Assembly: GCF_004217225.1 (NCBI RefSeq)
Contig: NZ_SHKM01000001.1
Coordinates: 744,001-808,000, forward strand
DNA: 64,000 bases
Reading direction: 5' to 3'
From: Azospira oryzae
Lineage (GTDB): Bacteria; Pseudomonadota; Gammaproteobacteria; Burkholderiales; Rhodocyclaceae
The translations under genes and the position numbers were made by a program. Of this stretch, positions 1 through 8,178 are shown piece by piece. Positions within the stretch are counted from its first letter, which is position 1. Every line of letters starts with the position of its first letter. The notes under the pieces were generated by a model that did not search any database, was not told the DNA's origin, and was given only the letters and a program-made list of their open reading frames with translations.

Positions 1-201
1 CTCCCCTTCCCGCTTGTCGTTGGCCCAGCCCATGAGGCGCTGGACGATCTGGGCGATGATCTGGGGCCGTTCTTCCCCCTTGCCCTCCAGGGTCTGGCGG
101 AAAGCCAGGGCAAAGGCCTCCTGGGCCAGGCGGGCGGCTTCCCGTTGCAGGGCGTGGGGCGCCAGGTCGGCGACGGGGTCGTTCAGGGTCTGTTCTTCCA
201 T
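1..201 (-). CDS. Unknown protein, N-terminal part only
   Basis: The ATG at 201 opens a reading frame that runs off the left edge, so only about 67 residues are visible (starting MEEQTLNDPVADLAP). The visible part is rich in Ala, Gln, Glu and Arg, looks helical, and has no signal peptide or membrane segment. It begins 8 bases after the stop of the TRAP solute-binding gene on the same strand and is probably co-transcribed with it. I do not recognise a family. It does not resemble a DctQ or DctM membrane subunit, because nothing in it is hydrophobic. Confidence 0.6.
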   Translation of the reverse strand, partial: MEEQTLNDPVADLAPHALQREAARLAQEAFALAFRQTLEGKGEERPQIIAQIVQRLMGWANDKREGE

Positions 202-209
202 GGGGACTC

Positions 210-1295
210 TTATTTCTGCAGGTTCTGCGAATACATGAAGTTTTCGATGCCGGTTTCGCCGATGCGGAACCAGGCCTGTTGCTGGCTGCGGAAGCGCTGC
301 CAGTCGTTATAGATCTTGCGGAACACCGGATTGCGCTCGGCTTCCTCGTCGTAGAAGGCAAAGGCGGCCTTGTAGGCAGCCTTCATCACGTCATCCGGAA
401 AACGGCGCAGCTTGACGCCCTGGGCCAGCAGGCGCGTCAGGGCCGGCGGATTCTTGGCGTCGTATTCGGCGGTGGTGAGCAGGTGGGCTTCTGCCGCCGC
501 CACCTCGAAGGCCTGCTGGTAGGCCTTGGGCAGCTTTTCCCATTCCCGGGCATTGACAAGGAAACTCAGCTGGGCACTGGGTTCCCACCAGCCCGGATGG
601 TAGTAGTAGCGGGCCACCTTGAAGAAGCCCAGCTTCTCGTCATCGTAGGGGCCGGACCATTCGGCAGCGTCGATGGCGCCCTTTTCCAGGGCCGGATAGA
701 CATCGGCCCCGGGAATGGTCTGGGGCACCGCCCCCAGGCGCGCCATGATTTCCCCGCCCAGGCCTGGAATGCGCATCTTCAGGCCCTTGAGGTCGGCCAG
801 GCCCTGCAGTTCCTTGCGGAACCAGCCCCCCATCTGGGCGCCGGTGTTGCCGCCGGGGAAGTTGATGACGCCGTAGTCCCGGTACAGCTCCCGCAGCAGG
901 GTCAGGCCGTTGCCGAAATGCATCCAGGCCGTCTGCTGGCGGGTGGTAAGGCCGAAGGGCAGGACGCTGTCGAAGGCGAATGCCCGGTTCTTGCCGACAT
1001 AGAAGGAGCCCAGGGTGTGGCCGCACTCCACGGTGCCCTGCTGCACCGCATCCAGGGCCTGCAGACCGGGGACGATTTCGCCCGCGGCGAAGGGGCGGAT
1101 CTGGAAGCGCCCCTCGGTCAGGGCCGCCACCCGGTTGGCCAGCACTTCGCTGGCGCCGTAGAGGGTATCCAGGCTCTTCGGATAGCTGGAGGCCAGGCGC
1201 CAGCGCACCACCGGCTGGCCGTCCGCCGCCCGGGCCGTAGCCGCGCCCAGGGCCACCGAAGCGCCGGCGCCGAGCAGGAAGTCACGTCGTTGCAT
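210..1295 (-). CDS. TRAP transporter substrate-binding protein, DctP family
   Basis: This is the periplasmic solute receptor of a TRAP transporter, 361 residues. The N-terminus MQRRDFLLGAGASVALG carries a twin-arginine motif and a hydrophobic stretch ending near residue 23, so Tat export is likely. The mature part starts with the family-typical WRLASSYPKSLDTLYGAS and follows the pattern of the TakP/mannitol-chloroaromatic subgroup, whose characterised members bind 2-oxoacids. The start at 1295 is chosen over an upstream in-frame ATG because a GGGAGGAAC ribosome site precedes it. The ligand cannot be read from sequence. No DctQ/DctM membrane genes lie in the window, so it is either an orphan receptor or its partners lie beyond the left edge. 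Confidence 0.9.
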   Translation of the reverse strand: MQRRDFLLGAGASVALGAATARAADGQPVVRWRLASSYPKSLDTLYGASEVLANRVAALTEGRFQIRPFAAGEIVPGLQALDAVQQGTVECGHTLGSFYVGKNRAFAFDSVLPFGLTTRQQTAWMHFGNGLTLLRELYRDYGVINFPGGNTGAQMGGWFRKELQGLADLKGLKMRIPGLGGEIMARLGAVPQTIPGADVYPALEKGAIDAAEWSGPYDDEKLGFFKVARYYYHPGWWEPSAQLSFLVNAREWEKLPKAYQQAFEVAAAEAHLLTTAEYDAKNPPALTRLLAQGVKLRRFPDDVMKAAYKAAFAFYDEEAERNPVFRKIYNDWQRFRSQQQAWFRIGETGIENFMYSQNLQK

Positions 1296-1363
1296 GGCAG
1301 TGTTCCTCCCGAAACCAGGTTGCTGCAGGAAAAATCGGGAGCGGCCGAAACCCGCGTTCCCGC

Positions 1364-2008
1364 TTACTCCAGGACGGCGCCGGCCTGGCGCAGCAGGTCG
1401 GCGATTTCCGTATTGTTGGCGGCCACGGCCCACTTCAGGGCGGTGCCGCCGGCCTCGTTGATCTTGTCCACATCCGGCTTGTGCTTGAGCAACAGGCGCA
1501 CCGCTTCGATATGGGCATTGCGGGCCGCCACCATGAGGGCGGTGGTGCCGTTGTCGCTGGTGCCGTTGATGTCGGCGCCGTGGGCCAGCAGGTATTCCAT
1601 CACCTCCAGCTGGTTGTTGAAGGCCGCATAGGCCAGGGGCGGCCAGCCTTCGCTGCGGTTCACCGGGGCGCCGCCGGCCAGGAGCAGCTTCACCACCGGC
1701 AGATGGCCGCGGAAGCAGGCCAGCAGCAGGGCGTCGTCGCCGAAACGGTTGCGGGCGGTGACCTTGGCCCGGCGCAGGATCAGTTGGTCCACCAGCTCCG
1801 CATTGCCGTTGCGGGCCGCCAGCATGAGCAGGGTGCTGCCTTCGGCATCGGCGGTATTGGGATCGATGCCCCGCTCCAGCAGGGCCACCGCCTCCTCCGT
1901 GTGGTTTTCCAGCACGGCCTTGAGGGTGTCGTCGTAGATGCCGGCCAGGACCGGCTGGGCAAGGGGGAAAGCCAGGGAAAGCAGCAGGGCTGCCAGGAGC
2001 TTGCGCAT
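1364..2008 (-). CDS. Secreted ankyrin-repeat protein
   Basis: The protein has 214 residues with a Sec signal peptide (residues 1-22, cleavage after PVLA) followed by about five ankyrin repeats filling the rest. Repeat hallmarks are visible: GSTLLMLAARNGNAELVDQL, DALLLACFRGHLPVVKLLL, PPLAYAAFNNQLEVMEYLL, TALMVAARNAHIEAVRLLL and TALKWAVAANNTEIADLL. Ankyrin repeats bind proteins, so a periplasmic scaffold or inhibitor role is plausible, but no partner is indicated. It lies 16 bases downstream of tatD and a GAGGAAC ribosome site precedes the ATG. Confidence 0.88.
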   Translation of the reverse strand: MRKLLAALLLSLAFPLAQPVLAGIYDDTLKAVLENHTEEAVALLERGIDPNTADAEGSTLLMLAARNGNAELVDQLILRRAKVTARNRFGDDALLLACFRGHLPVVKLLLAGGAPVNRSEGWPPLAYAAFNNQLEVMEYLLAHGADINGTSDNGTTALMVAARNAHIEAVRLLLKHKPDVDKINEAGGTALKWAVAANNTEIADLLRQAGAVLE

Positions 2009-2024
2009 GGTGGTTCCTCGAGGG

Positions 2025-2807
2025 TCAGGCGGCCAGGGCGGTGCCGGCGGCAGGGAAACAGCGGAAGAAATTGGCGGTGGTGGCAGCGGCCACCTCCTGC
2101 AGGGTGAGACCCCGCAGGGTGGCGATTTCCTCGGCCACGTGGCGCACGTAGGCCGGTTCGTTGGTCTTGCCCCGGAAGGGCGTGGGCGCCAGGTAGGGCG
2201 AGTCGGTCTCCACCAGGATGCGCTCCAGGGGCACCTTGGCGGCCACTTCCTTGACCACCTTGGCGTTCTTGAAGGTGACGATGCCGGAGAAGGAAATATA
2301 GAAGCCCAGGTCCAGGGCCTGTTTGGCCACTTCCCAGTCCTCGGTGAAGCAGTGCATGACGCCGCCCACCGCTCCGGCCCCCTCCTCCGCCATGAGGCGG
2401 ATGGTGTCGGCGGCCGAGTCCCGGGTATGGATCACCAGGGGCTTGCCGCAGGCCTTGGCGGCGGCGATGTGGGTGCGGAAGCGCTGCCGCTGCCACTCCG
2501 GCTTGTCCTTGTGCCAGTAGTAATCCAGCCCGGTTTCGCCGATGGCGACGACCCGGGGATGGGCGGCCAGGGCCACCAGCTGCTCCACCGTGGGCTCGGC
2601 CCCTTCCGTGTGTTCGGGATGGACACCGACGCTGGCCAGCAACTGGGGATGGGCCTCGGCCAGGGCCAGGACCCGGGGAAAGTCCTCCAGATTGACGCCG
2701 ATGCAGACGGCGGCCTGGACCTGGTTGGCTGCCATCTTGGCCAGGATTTCCGGCAGCCTGGCGGCCAGGTCGGGAAAGTCCAGGTGGCAGTGGGAATCGA
2801 CAAGCAT
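2025..2807 (-). CDS. tatD: TatD-family metal-dependent hydrolase (DNase)
   Basis: The product has 260 residues, the usual TatD length. The amidohydrolase metal ligands are all present: H6 and H8 in DSHCHLD, GETGLDYYW, the HTRDS and VMHCFT histidines, and the final ETDSPYLAP aspartate. Family members are Mg-dependent 3'-5' exonucleases acting on DNA or RNA in quality control. The tmk-holB-pilZ-tatD order is common in beta- and gammaproteobacteria and supports the assignment. The paralogues YcfH and TatD cannot be separated by eye; the holB neighbourhood fits YcfH. Confidence 0.9.
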   Translation of the reverse strand: MLVDSHCHLDFPDLAARLPEILAKMAANQVQAAVCIGVNLEDFPRVLALAEAHPQLLASVGVHPEHTEGAEPTVEQLVALAAHPRVVAIGETGLDYYWHKDKPEWQRQRFRTHIAAAKACGKPLVIHTRDSAADTIRLMAEEGAGAVGGVMHCFTEDWEVAKQALDLGFYISFSGIVTFKNAKVVKEVAAKVPLERILVETDSPYLAPTPFRGKTNEPAYVRHVAEEIATLRGLTLQEVAAATTANFFRCFPAAGTALAA

Positions 2808-2837
2808 GGTTTCTCTACGCGGGGCCGCCAGGGGCCC

Positions 2838-3224
2838 TCAGATGGTATGGGTGGCGCGGCTGGACTGGAGCAGGCCGCCGAGCAGTCCTTCGATCTTGCG
2901 TCGGGCCTCGATGCCGCTCTCGTCGTTGTTGAAATGGATGCCGATGCCCTGGGCCTTGCTGTTCTGGGCCCCGGCCGGGGTCACCCAGACCACGGTGCCG
3001 GCGATGGGCAGCTTGGTCGGGTCCTCCATCAGGGAGAGGAGCATGAAAACTTCGTCCCCCAGGGTGTAGCGACGGTTGGTGGGGATGAAGATGCCGCCGT
3101 TTTTCAGGTGGGGCATGTAGGCGGCGTAAAGGGCCGACTTGGAGTTGATGTTGAGGGAGAGAACGCTGGGGCGGGCTCCGGCGGCGGCAGGAGCGGCAGA
3201 ACTTGCGGCATTGGTGTCCGACAT
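2838..3224 (-). CDS. pilZ: PilZ domain protein, type IV pilus PilZ class
   Basis: This 128-residue single-domain protein has a low-complexity Ala/Ser N-terminus (about 20 residues) followed by a PilZ fold containing FIPTNRRYTLGDEVFMLL, VVWVTPAG and GIGIHF. The classical RxxxR and D/NxSxxG c-di-GMP motifs are not apparent, as in the founding PilZ of Pseudomonas, which does not bind c-di-GMP and is needed for pilus assembly through PilB/FimX partners. Its position directly downstream of holB is the conserved position of that class. A pilU gene lies elsewhere in the window. Confidence 0.85.
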   Translation of the reverse strand: MSDTNAASSAAPAAAGARPSVLSLNINSKSALYAAYMPHLKNGGIFIPTNRRYTLGDEVFMLLSLMEDPTKLPIAGTVVWVTPAGAQNSKAQGIGIHFNNDESGIEARRKIEGLLGGLLQSSRATHTI

Positions 3225-3240
3225 GGGGTCCTCGCGTCTT

Positions 3241-4266
3241 TCAGTACAGGGCCCGGTAGGCGAAGAAGAGTTCTTCCAGTACCAGGCGCAGGTTCAACGG
3301 ATGCTCAGATTGAGCTTTAAATTTAATCAGCAATCTATTGAAATTTATAATTTTAATAGTGCTTGACGAAGCCGCCAGCTGCCCTATTGTAGCGCCATCG
3401 GCCTGGAAGTAGCGCGGCGGCAGCCCCTCTGCCACCAGGGCCAGGTCGGCGCTCCATTTCTGCAGCCATTCCACCGTCCGCTTCATGGTGAGGGCGCCGG
3501 ATTTGTCCGCCTTGAGGGTTTTCTCGATCAGGGCGGCAGCGGCAATGGGGTCCAGTTGGCGTCCCTTCTGCAACTGTCCGAGCAGGGCATCGAGCAGGCC
3601 GCGCTGGCCGCTGCCGGCCAGTTCCGCCGCCAGGCGCGGCGCCCCGCCGGCCAGGGCCAGCCAGCGCCCGCCGTCGCTGACCTTCTGCGCCGCCAGCCAG
3701 GCGGTGGCCGCCTGGGGCGATGGCAGGGGCACTTCCACGGTTTGGCAGCGGCTGCGGATGGTCGGCAGGAGCCGGTCGGCCTCGCTCGACACCAGCAGGA
3801 ACAGGGTGTCGGGCCGGGGTTCTTCCAGGCTCTTCAACAGCGCGTTGGCGGTGTTGCGGTTCATGGCCTCCGCCGGATGCAGTAGGACGATGCGCACCCC
3901 CTGGCGGTGGGTGCCGACATGGAGGAAGTCGTCCAGCCCCCGCACCTGGTCGATGGTGATCTGCTGGCTGGGCTTCTTCTTGCCCGTTTCCTCGTCGGCC
4001 TCGGCCTCTTCGTCGCTCATGGCCGCCGGTTGCACCAGCCGGAAATCCGGGTGGTTGCCCTGCCCCAGCCAGTTGCAGGCGGAACACTGGCCGCAGGCAT
4101 GGCCGTCCATGCCCGGCGCCTCGCAGAGCAGGCCGGCGGCGAAGGCCCGGGCCAGTTCGAACTTGCCGACGCCGCGCTGGCCGATCAGCAGGAGGGCGTG
4201 GGGAAGCTGGGCACGCCGCCCCTGGAGCCGTTGCCAGGCCGATTCCTGTAATTGAAATATATTCAT
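3241..4266 (-). CDS. holB: DNA polymerase III subunit delta-prime
   Basis: HolB is part of the sliding-clamp loader. The 341-residue protein starts [14 protein letters not shown], has a P-loop-like GQRGVGK at about residues 29-35, and a four-cysteine zinc site (C48, C58, C61, C64). The ATG at 4266 overlaps the tmk stop as ATGA, so translation is coupled; an in-frame TTG at 4272 is less likely. The C-terminus ends in the family-typical [12 protein letters not shown]. The codons for about 20 residues just before this (3301-3365) are strikingly AT-rich (about 22% GC over 3301-3360) in a gene otherwise near the GC-rich average, although the protein still fits the family. Confidence 0.93.
   Translation of the reverse strand: MNIFQLQESAWQRLQGRRAQLPHALLLIGQRGVGKFELARAFAAGLLCEAPGMDGHACGQCSACNWLGQGNHPDFRLVQPAAMSDEEAEADEETGKKKPSQQITIDQVRGLDDFLHVGTHRQGVRIVLLHPAEAMNRNTANALLKSLEEPRPDTLFLLVSSEADRLLPTIRSRCQTVEVPLPSPQAATAWLAAQKVSDGGRWLALAGGAPRLAAELAGSGQRGLLDALLGQLQKGRQLDPIAAAALIEKTLKADKSGALTMKRTVEWLQKWSADLALVAEGLPPRYFQADGATIGQLAASSSTIKIINFNRLLIKFKAQSEHPLNLRLVLEELFFAYRALY
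3301..3365 (-). other. AT-rich codon island inside holB
   Basis: By direct count, 13 of the 60 bases in 3301-3360 are G or C (about 22%), while the flanking coding sequence is strongly GC-rich. The island encodes part of the C-terminal clamp-loader domain ([15 protein letters not shown]) and keeps the reading frame. Similar islands occur at the tmk/holB junction and inside dxr. Confidence 0.85.
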
Positions 4267-4310
4267 AAACAAATAATTGAAATCAATTCTTCAATTGATT
4301 TCTTAATTTC
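4251..4310 (-). other. AT-rich island at the tmk/holB junction
   Basis: Ten of the 60 bases here are G or C (about 17%). The island covers the last codons of tmk, the ATGA overlap and the first codons of holB, and it contains the inverted repeat at 4279-4302. Both reading frames remain open through it. Confidence 0.85.
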
Positions 4311-4874
4311 ATCCACGGTCCGGTCGGCCTGTACCACCCGGATACGGCCGTTGGACTGGCCGGCCCGCTGCAGATAGCACTGGCGCACCCGCTCGTGGAA
4401 GTCGGCCTCTTCCTGCTCGAAGCGGTCGAGGATGCGCTCCTTGCCGATGCGGGCCTGGGCCACCGCCAGGGGCAGATCGAAAAGCAGGGTCAGGTCCGGC
4501 TGCAGGTGGCCGTGGACCCAGTCCTCCAGGACTTTCAGCTTGTCCAGGGAGAGCCCCCGGCCGCCGCCCTGGTAGGCCACGGTGGCATCGGTGAAACGGT
4601 CCGAGATGACCCAGGTGCCGGCCGCCAGGGCCGGCTCGATGACCTCGGCCAGGTGCTCCCGGCGGGCGGCGAACATCAGTAGGGCCTCGGTTTCCAGGTG
4701 CATGGGCTCGGCCAGAAGCAGGGCCCGCAGCTTTTCCCCCAGGGGCGTGCCGCCGGGCTCCCGGGTGGTGACCACGGTCTTGCCCCGGGCCGTGAGCTGG
4801 TCCGCCAGCCACTGGATGTGGGTGCTCTTGCCGGCCCCGTCGATACCTTCGAAGGTGATGAATTTTCCGCGCAT
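4263..4874 (-). CDS. tmk: Thymidylate kinase (dTMP kinase)
   Basis: The enzyme phosphorylates dTMP to dTDP with ATP in dTTP synthesis. The product is about 203 residues, a normal length, with P-loop [11 protein letters not shown] near residues 8-18, the [11 protein letters not shown] motif and a DRF motif ([17 protein letters not shown]). Two in-frame starts lie six bases apart (ATGACCATG). The AGGA ribosome site overlaps the first and sits five bases before the second, so the ATG at 4874 is preferred over the one at 4880. The stop overlaps the holB start as ATGA. The last 15 codons fall in a very AT-rich patch with a perfect inverted repeat. Confidence 0.94.
   Translation of the reverse strand: MRGKFITFEGIDGAGKSTHIQWLADQLTARGKTVVTTREPGGTPLGEKLRALLLAEPMHLETEALLMFAARREHLAEVIEPALAAGTWVISDRFTDATVAYQGGGRGLSLDKLKVLEDWVHGHLQPDLTLLFDLPLAVAQARIGKERILDRFEQEEADFHERVRQCYLQRAGQSNGRIRVVQADRTVDEIKKSIEELISIICL
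4279..4302 (-). repeat. Perfect inverted repeat in the 3' end of tmk
   Basis: GAAATCAATT at 4279-4288 and AATTGATTTC at 4293-4302 are exact reverse complements around a 4-base CTTC spacer. In the transcript they would form an A/U-rich 10-bp stem ending about 12 bases before the holB start codon, so it could affect the tmk-holB coupling. Confidence 0.7.
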
Positions 4875-4887
4875 GGTCATCCTGTAA

Positions 4888-5883
4888 TCAGCGTCCGCCC
4901 CGCTGGTATTTGTTTACCGCCCGGTTGTGCTCGTCCAGGGAGGAGGAAAAATGGCTGCTGCCGTCGCCCCGGGCGACGAAATAAAGGGCCGGGCTGGCAG
5001 CGGGATGGAGCGCCGCCTGCAGGGCCGCCTGGCCGGGCATGGCGATGGGCGTGGGCGGCAGGCCGCCCCGGGTGTAGGTATTGTAGGGCGTATCGGTGAG
5101 CAGGTCCTGACGCCGCAGGTTGCCGTCGAAGCGCTCGCCCATGCCGTAGATGACCGTGGGGTCGGTCTGCAGCAGCATGCCCTGGCGCAGGCGATTGACG
5201 AAGACTGCGGCGATGTGGGGCCGGTCCGCGGCCCGACCCGTTTCCTTTTCCACGATGGAAGCGAGGATCAGGGCCTGGTAGGGGTGCTGCAGGGGCAGGC
5301 CCGGGTCCCGGGCCGCCCACTCGGCCTGGAGGCGCTTCTGCATGGCCCGGTAGGCCCGGGCCAGCAGGTCTAGGTCGCTGGACTGCTTGCTGAAGAGATA
5401 AGTGTCGGGGAAGAAAAGTCCTTCCGGATGGCTTTCGGCGGCGCCGATGCGCTGCAGCAGTTCCCGATCCGACAAGCCGGCGCCGTCATGGCGCAGGTCG
5501 GGGTGGGCGTTGAGCTTGTCCCGCAGCTGGCGGAAATTCCAGCCCTCGATGATGGCCAGTTCGCTCTGGCTGACGTCGCCCCGGGTCAGCTTCTGCAGCA
5601 GGGCCCACAGGGTGATGCCCTGCTCCACCTCGTAGCTGCCCGCCTTGAGGGCCGCCGCGCTGCGGCTGGCCCGGGCCAGGGCCTCGAAGGCCCAGGGATT
5701 GAGATCGATGCCCGCCTCCACCATCTGCCGGGCGGCTGCGCGGGCACTGCTGCCGGGCTGCACCTGGAAGTCCAGAGGCGAGGCATTGAGGCGGACCGGG
5801 CTCAGGGCCAGCCAGGCCAGGCCGCCGCCGCCCAGCAGGGCCGCGAGGATTAGCAGGGACAACAGTCTGCGGAACAAGCGCAT
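4888..5883 (-). CDS. mltG: Endolytic murein transglycosylase MltG
   Basis: MltG is an inner-membrane lytic transglycosylase (YceG family) that cuts nascent glycan strands and sets their length. The 331-residue protein has an N-terminal membrane anchor (about residues 8-27) and the periplasmic YceG domain with [20 protein letters not shown], the ASIVEKETG segment holding the catalytic glutamate, DPTVIYGMG, and [18 protein letters not shown]. The mltG-tmk-holB order is conserved in proteobacteria; pabC, often upstream, is absent here. The gene opens divergently from ygfZ. Confidence 0.94.
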   Translation of the reverse strand: MRLFRRLLSLLILAALLGGGGLAWLALSPVRLNASPLDFQVQPGSSARAAARQMVEAGIDLNPWAFEALARASRSAAALKAGSYEVEQGITLWALLQKLTRGDVSQSELAIIEGWNFRQLRDKLNAHPDLRHDGAGLSDRELLQRIGAAESHPEGLFFPDTYLFSKQSSDLDLLARAYRAMQKRLQAEWAARDPGLPLQHPYQALILASIVEKETGRAADRPHIAAVFVNRLRQGMLLQTDPTVIYGMGERFDGNLRRQDLLTDTPYNTYTRGGLPPTPIAMPGQAALQAALHPAASPALYFVARGDGSSHFSSSLDEHNRAVNKYQRGGR

Positions 5884-5958
5884 AGGAAAGCGGGTCTAGG
5901 GGAACGGCTGCCGCCACCGGCCTGGCCGTTGCCGAGAATTCGGGGTAAAAGGAGGCGA

Positions 5959-5964
5959 TATAAT
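5959..5964 (+). promoter_or_regulatory. Putative -10 element for ygfZ
   Basis: A perfect TATAAT lies in the 234-base divergent gap between mltG and ygfZ, about 154 bases before the ygfZ ATG. No good -35 box is seen 16-18 bases upstream, so the element is only tentatively assigned. The rest of the gap shows nothing else clear. Confidence 0.35.
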
Positions 5965-6117
5965 AGCCCAAGCCCTGTATTCTCCCCAGCTATTGACGCC
6001 CGCGCCGGCCAATGACGACGCGGACCTGCTGTACGAGCCGGCCCCCGATGGCCGACCGTTTCCGACAAGCGACTCACGAAAACCCTTAACTTTCCCCCAA
6101 TTGCCACGGAAATCCCC

Positions 6118-7137
6118 ATGAACGCTCTCTGGAAAACCACCCTGGAAACGGCTGGCGCCAAGTTCGACGCCGATCTGGTCACCGATTTCGGCGATGCCGC
6201 CGGCGAACGCCAGGCCGCCCTCAACGGCCCGGTGCTGGCTCCCCTCTCCCACCTGGGCCTGATCGCCGTCGGCGGCGAGGATGCCAAGTCCTTCCTGCAC
6301 AACCAGGTGACCAGCGATGTGAACCACCTGAAAGCCGAAGCGGCCCAGCATTCCGCCTGGTGTACCGCCAAGGGCCGCATGCTGGCCAGCTTCCTGCTGT
6401 GGAAGGAAGGCGACGCCTACCAGGTGCAGCTGGCTGCCGAACTGCAACCCGCCATTCAGAAGCGCCTGCAGATGTTTGTGCTGCGGGCCAAGGTGCAGAT
6501 CACCAGTCGCAGCGACGAAGTGGCCCTGATCGGCCTGGCCGGACCGGGCAGCGCCGCCCTGCTGGCCCAGGCAGGTTTGCCGGTGCCGGCCCAGCCCCTG
6601 GAAGCCCAGGAGGCGCCGGCGGGCAAGGTGATCCGCCTGGAAGGCAACGAGCGCTTCGAAATCGCCGTGGCCGTGGCCGCCGCACCCAGCCTGTGGGCAG
6701 CCCTGGCCGCCGGTGCCCGCCCCGTGGGCACGCCGGTATGGCAATGGCTGCAGATCCAGGCCGGCATTCCCCACATCAGCGGCCCCACCCAGGAAGCCTT
6801 CGTGCCCCAGATGGCCAATTTCGAACGCATCGGCGGCGTCAGCTTCCACAAGGGCTGCTATCCGGGCCAGGAAATCGTCGCCCGCACCCAGTACCTGGGC
6901 AAGGTCAAGCGCTCCCTCTTCCGCGCCAGGGTGGCCGCTACGGTAAAGGCCGGCGACGCCCTCTTCTCCACCCTGGCCGACGAGAACCATGGCGGCACCG
7001 TGGTCAATGGGGCACCGGCAGCCGACGGCAGCTGGGAGCTGCTGGCGGTGATTCCGGAAAACTGCGCCAGCGGCGGCCCGGTGCATGCCGGCGGCCCGGA
7101 CGGCCCGGTGCTGGAACTGCTGCCCCTGCCTTACTAA
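6118..7137 (+). CDS. ygfZ: Folate-binding Fe-S cluster repair protein YgfZ
   Basis: YgfZ is a tetrahydrofolate-binding, GcvT-like protein that assists iron-sulfur cluster synthesis or repair, notably for MiaB. The 339-residue product carries the family signature KGCYPGQE with the essential cysteine, in context FHKGCYPGQEIVARTQYLGK (about residues 241-260). The GcvT-like fold fills the length. It is transcribed divergently from mltG and followed by a small inverted-repeat element. Confidence 0.9.
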   Translation: MNALWKTTLETAGAKFDADLVTDFGDAAGERQAALNGPVLAPLSHLGLIAVGGEDAKSFLHNQVTSDVNHLKAEAAQHSAWCTAKGRMLASFLLWKEGDAYQVQLAAELQPAIQKRLQMFVLRAKVQITSRSDEVALIGLAGPGSAALLAQAGLPVPAQPLEAQEAPAGKVIRLEGNERFEIAVAVAAAPSLWAALAAGARPVGTPVWQWLQIQAGIPHISGPTQEAFVPQMANFERIGGVSFHKGCYPGQEIVARTQYLGKVKRSLFRARVAATVKAGDALFSTLADENHGGTVVNGAPAADGSWELLAVIPENCASGGPVHAGGPDGPVLELLPLPY

Positions 7138-7144
7138 AACTAGT

Positions 7145-7261
7145 GCCACAGCGGACACAGAGACCAGCAGGGGAAACTGTCACGGTTTCACCGTCATAGC
7201 CGTACTACGGGCGCCTACGGCCTTCCTGTCTTTTCTCTGAGATCTCTGTGCCCTCTGTGGC
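7145..7261. repeat. Miniature inverted-repeat element (MITE-like)
   Basis: The ends at 7145-7163 and 7243-7261 are 19-base near-perfect inverted repeats (17 of 19 match), with the outer edge GCCACAG and the inner part CACAGAGA. The 79-base interior is non-coding and has a small ACGGT/ACCGT hairpin. The element fills almost the whole gap between ygfZ and the NRDE gene and ends 14 bases before the NRDE start codon, so it may contribute to that gene's leader. No clear target-site duplication is seen. Confidence 0.6.
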
Positions 7262-7274
7262 TATAGGTTTCCCC

Positions 7275-8024
7275 ATGTGTCTCATCCTCCTCGCCTGGCA
7301 GACCCATCCGGATTACCCCCTGGCGGTTTGTGCCAACCGGGATGAATTCCATGCGCGCCCCACCCTGGCCGCCGATTTTTGGAGCGACCAGCCCGGCATC
7401 CTGGCCGGACGGGACCTGCAGGCCGGCGGCACCTGGCTCGGCATCGACCGGCGCCGGCGCTTTGCCGCCGTCACCAACTACCGGGACCCCAAGGCTCCCG
7501 AAGGCCAGCGTTCCCGGGGCGACCTGACCCGGGACTATCTGGCCGGCGACCTCTCGCCCCAGGACTTCCTCTCCGGACTGGACGGCGGGGCCTACGGCGG
7601 CTTCAACCTGTTTCTCGCCGACCGGGACAGTCTCTGTTACTACTCCAACCGGCAGGGCCGCATCCAGGAACTTCCGCCCGGCATCTACGGCCTTTCCAAC
7701 CATCTCCTGGAAACCCCCTGGCCCAAGCTGGTGGCGGCCAAGGCCCGTTTCAGCGAGGCCCTGCAGGCCCTGCCGGAGACCGAACCCCTGTTCCGTCTGC
7801 TGGCCGATCCCACCCGCTGGCCCGACGAGCACCTGCCGGATACCGGCGTCTCCCTGGAATGGGAAAGAATGCTCTCCGCCATCTTCGTCCAGTCGCCGGC
7901 ATACGGCACCCGGGCCTCCACCGTCCTGACGGTGGATCGGCAGGGAGAGGTCTGCCTGACGGAGCGCAGTTTCAACGCCGCCGGCCCCAGCGGTGAAGTG
8001 CAGCGGCGCTTCCAGGCTGACTAG
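7275..8024 (+). CDS. NRDE (TANGO2-like) family protein
   Basis: The 249-residue protein starts MCLILLAW and contains the defining CANRDEFHARP motif near residue 23. The cysteine at position 2 would become the N-terminal nucleophile after methionine removal, as in Ntn-type hydrolases, and is conserved in the family. Human TANGO2 and bacterial relatives have been linked to haem trafficking and metabolic stress, but the bacterial reaction is unsettled. The start at 7275 is chosen because it places Met-Cys at the N-terminus; the upstream extension has no homologous look. Confidence 0.85.
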   Translation: MCLILLAWQTHPDYPLAVCANRDEFHARPTLAADFWSDQPGILAGRDLQAGGTWLGIDRRRRFAAVTNYRDPKAPEGQRSRGDLTRDYLAGDLSPQDFLSGLDGGAYGGFNLFLADRDSLCYYSNRQGRIQELPPGIYGLSNHLLETPWPKLVAAKARFSEALQALPETEPLFRLLADPTRWPDEHLPDTGVSLEWERMLSAIFVQSPAYGTRASTVLTVDRQGEVCLTERSFNAAGPSGEVQRRFQAD

Positions 8025-8178
8025 GATGACCCGGGCGCCCTGTTAAGGGGGCCGCCGCCGCAAGCTGAAGGCCTTTGGTGGCGCGGCGCCATCCACCGGG
8101 CCATCGGCAGGCAAGATTGCTATTGCCGATGCCGACGTGCCTCGACATCAAATAAATCGGCATTTTTCCAAGAATCGT
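8025..8178. other. Non-coding stretch between the NRDE gene and csp
   Basis: I see no supported gene here. It contains an inverted repeat (CATCGGCA and TGCCGATG around 8101-8131) that could end the NRDE transcript but lacks a U-tract. The promoter of the cold-shock gene starts immediately to the right. Confidence 0.5.

Noticed and set aside
4263-4320. AT-rich patch considered as an att site or insertion scar
   Set aside because: Both genes stay in frame and full length, there are no flanking direct repeats and no integrase nearby.
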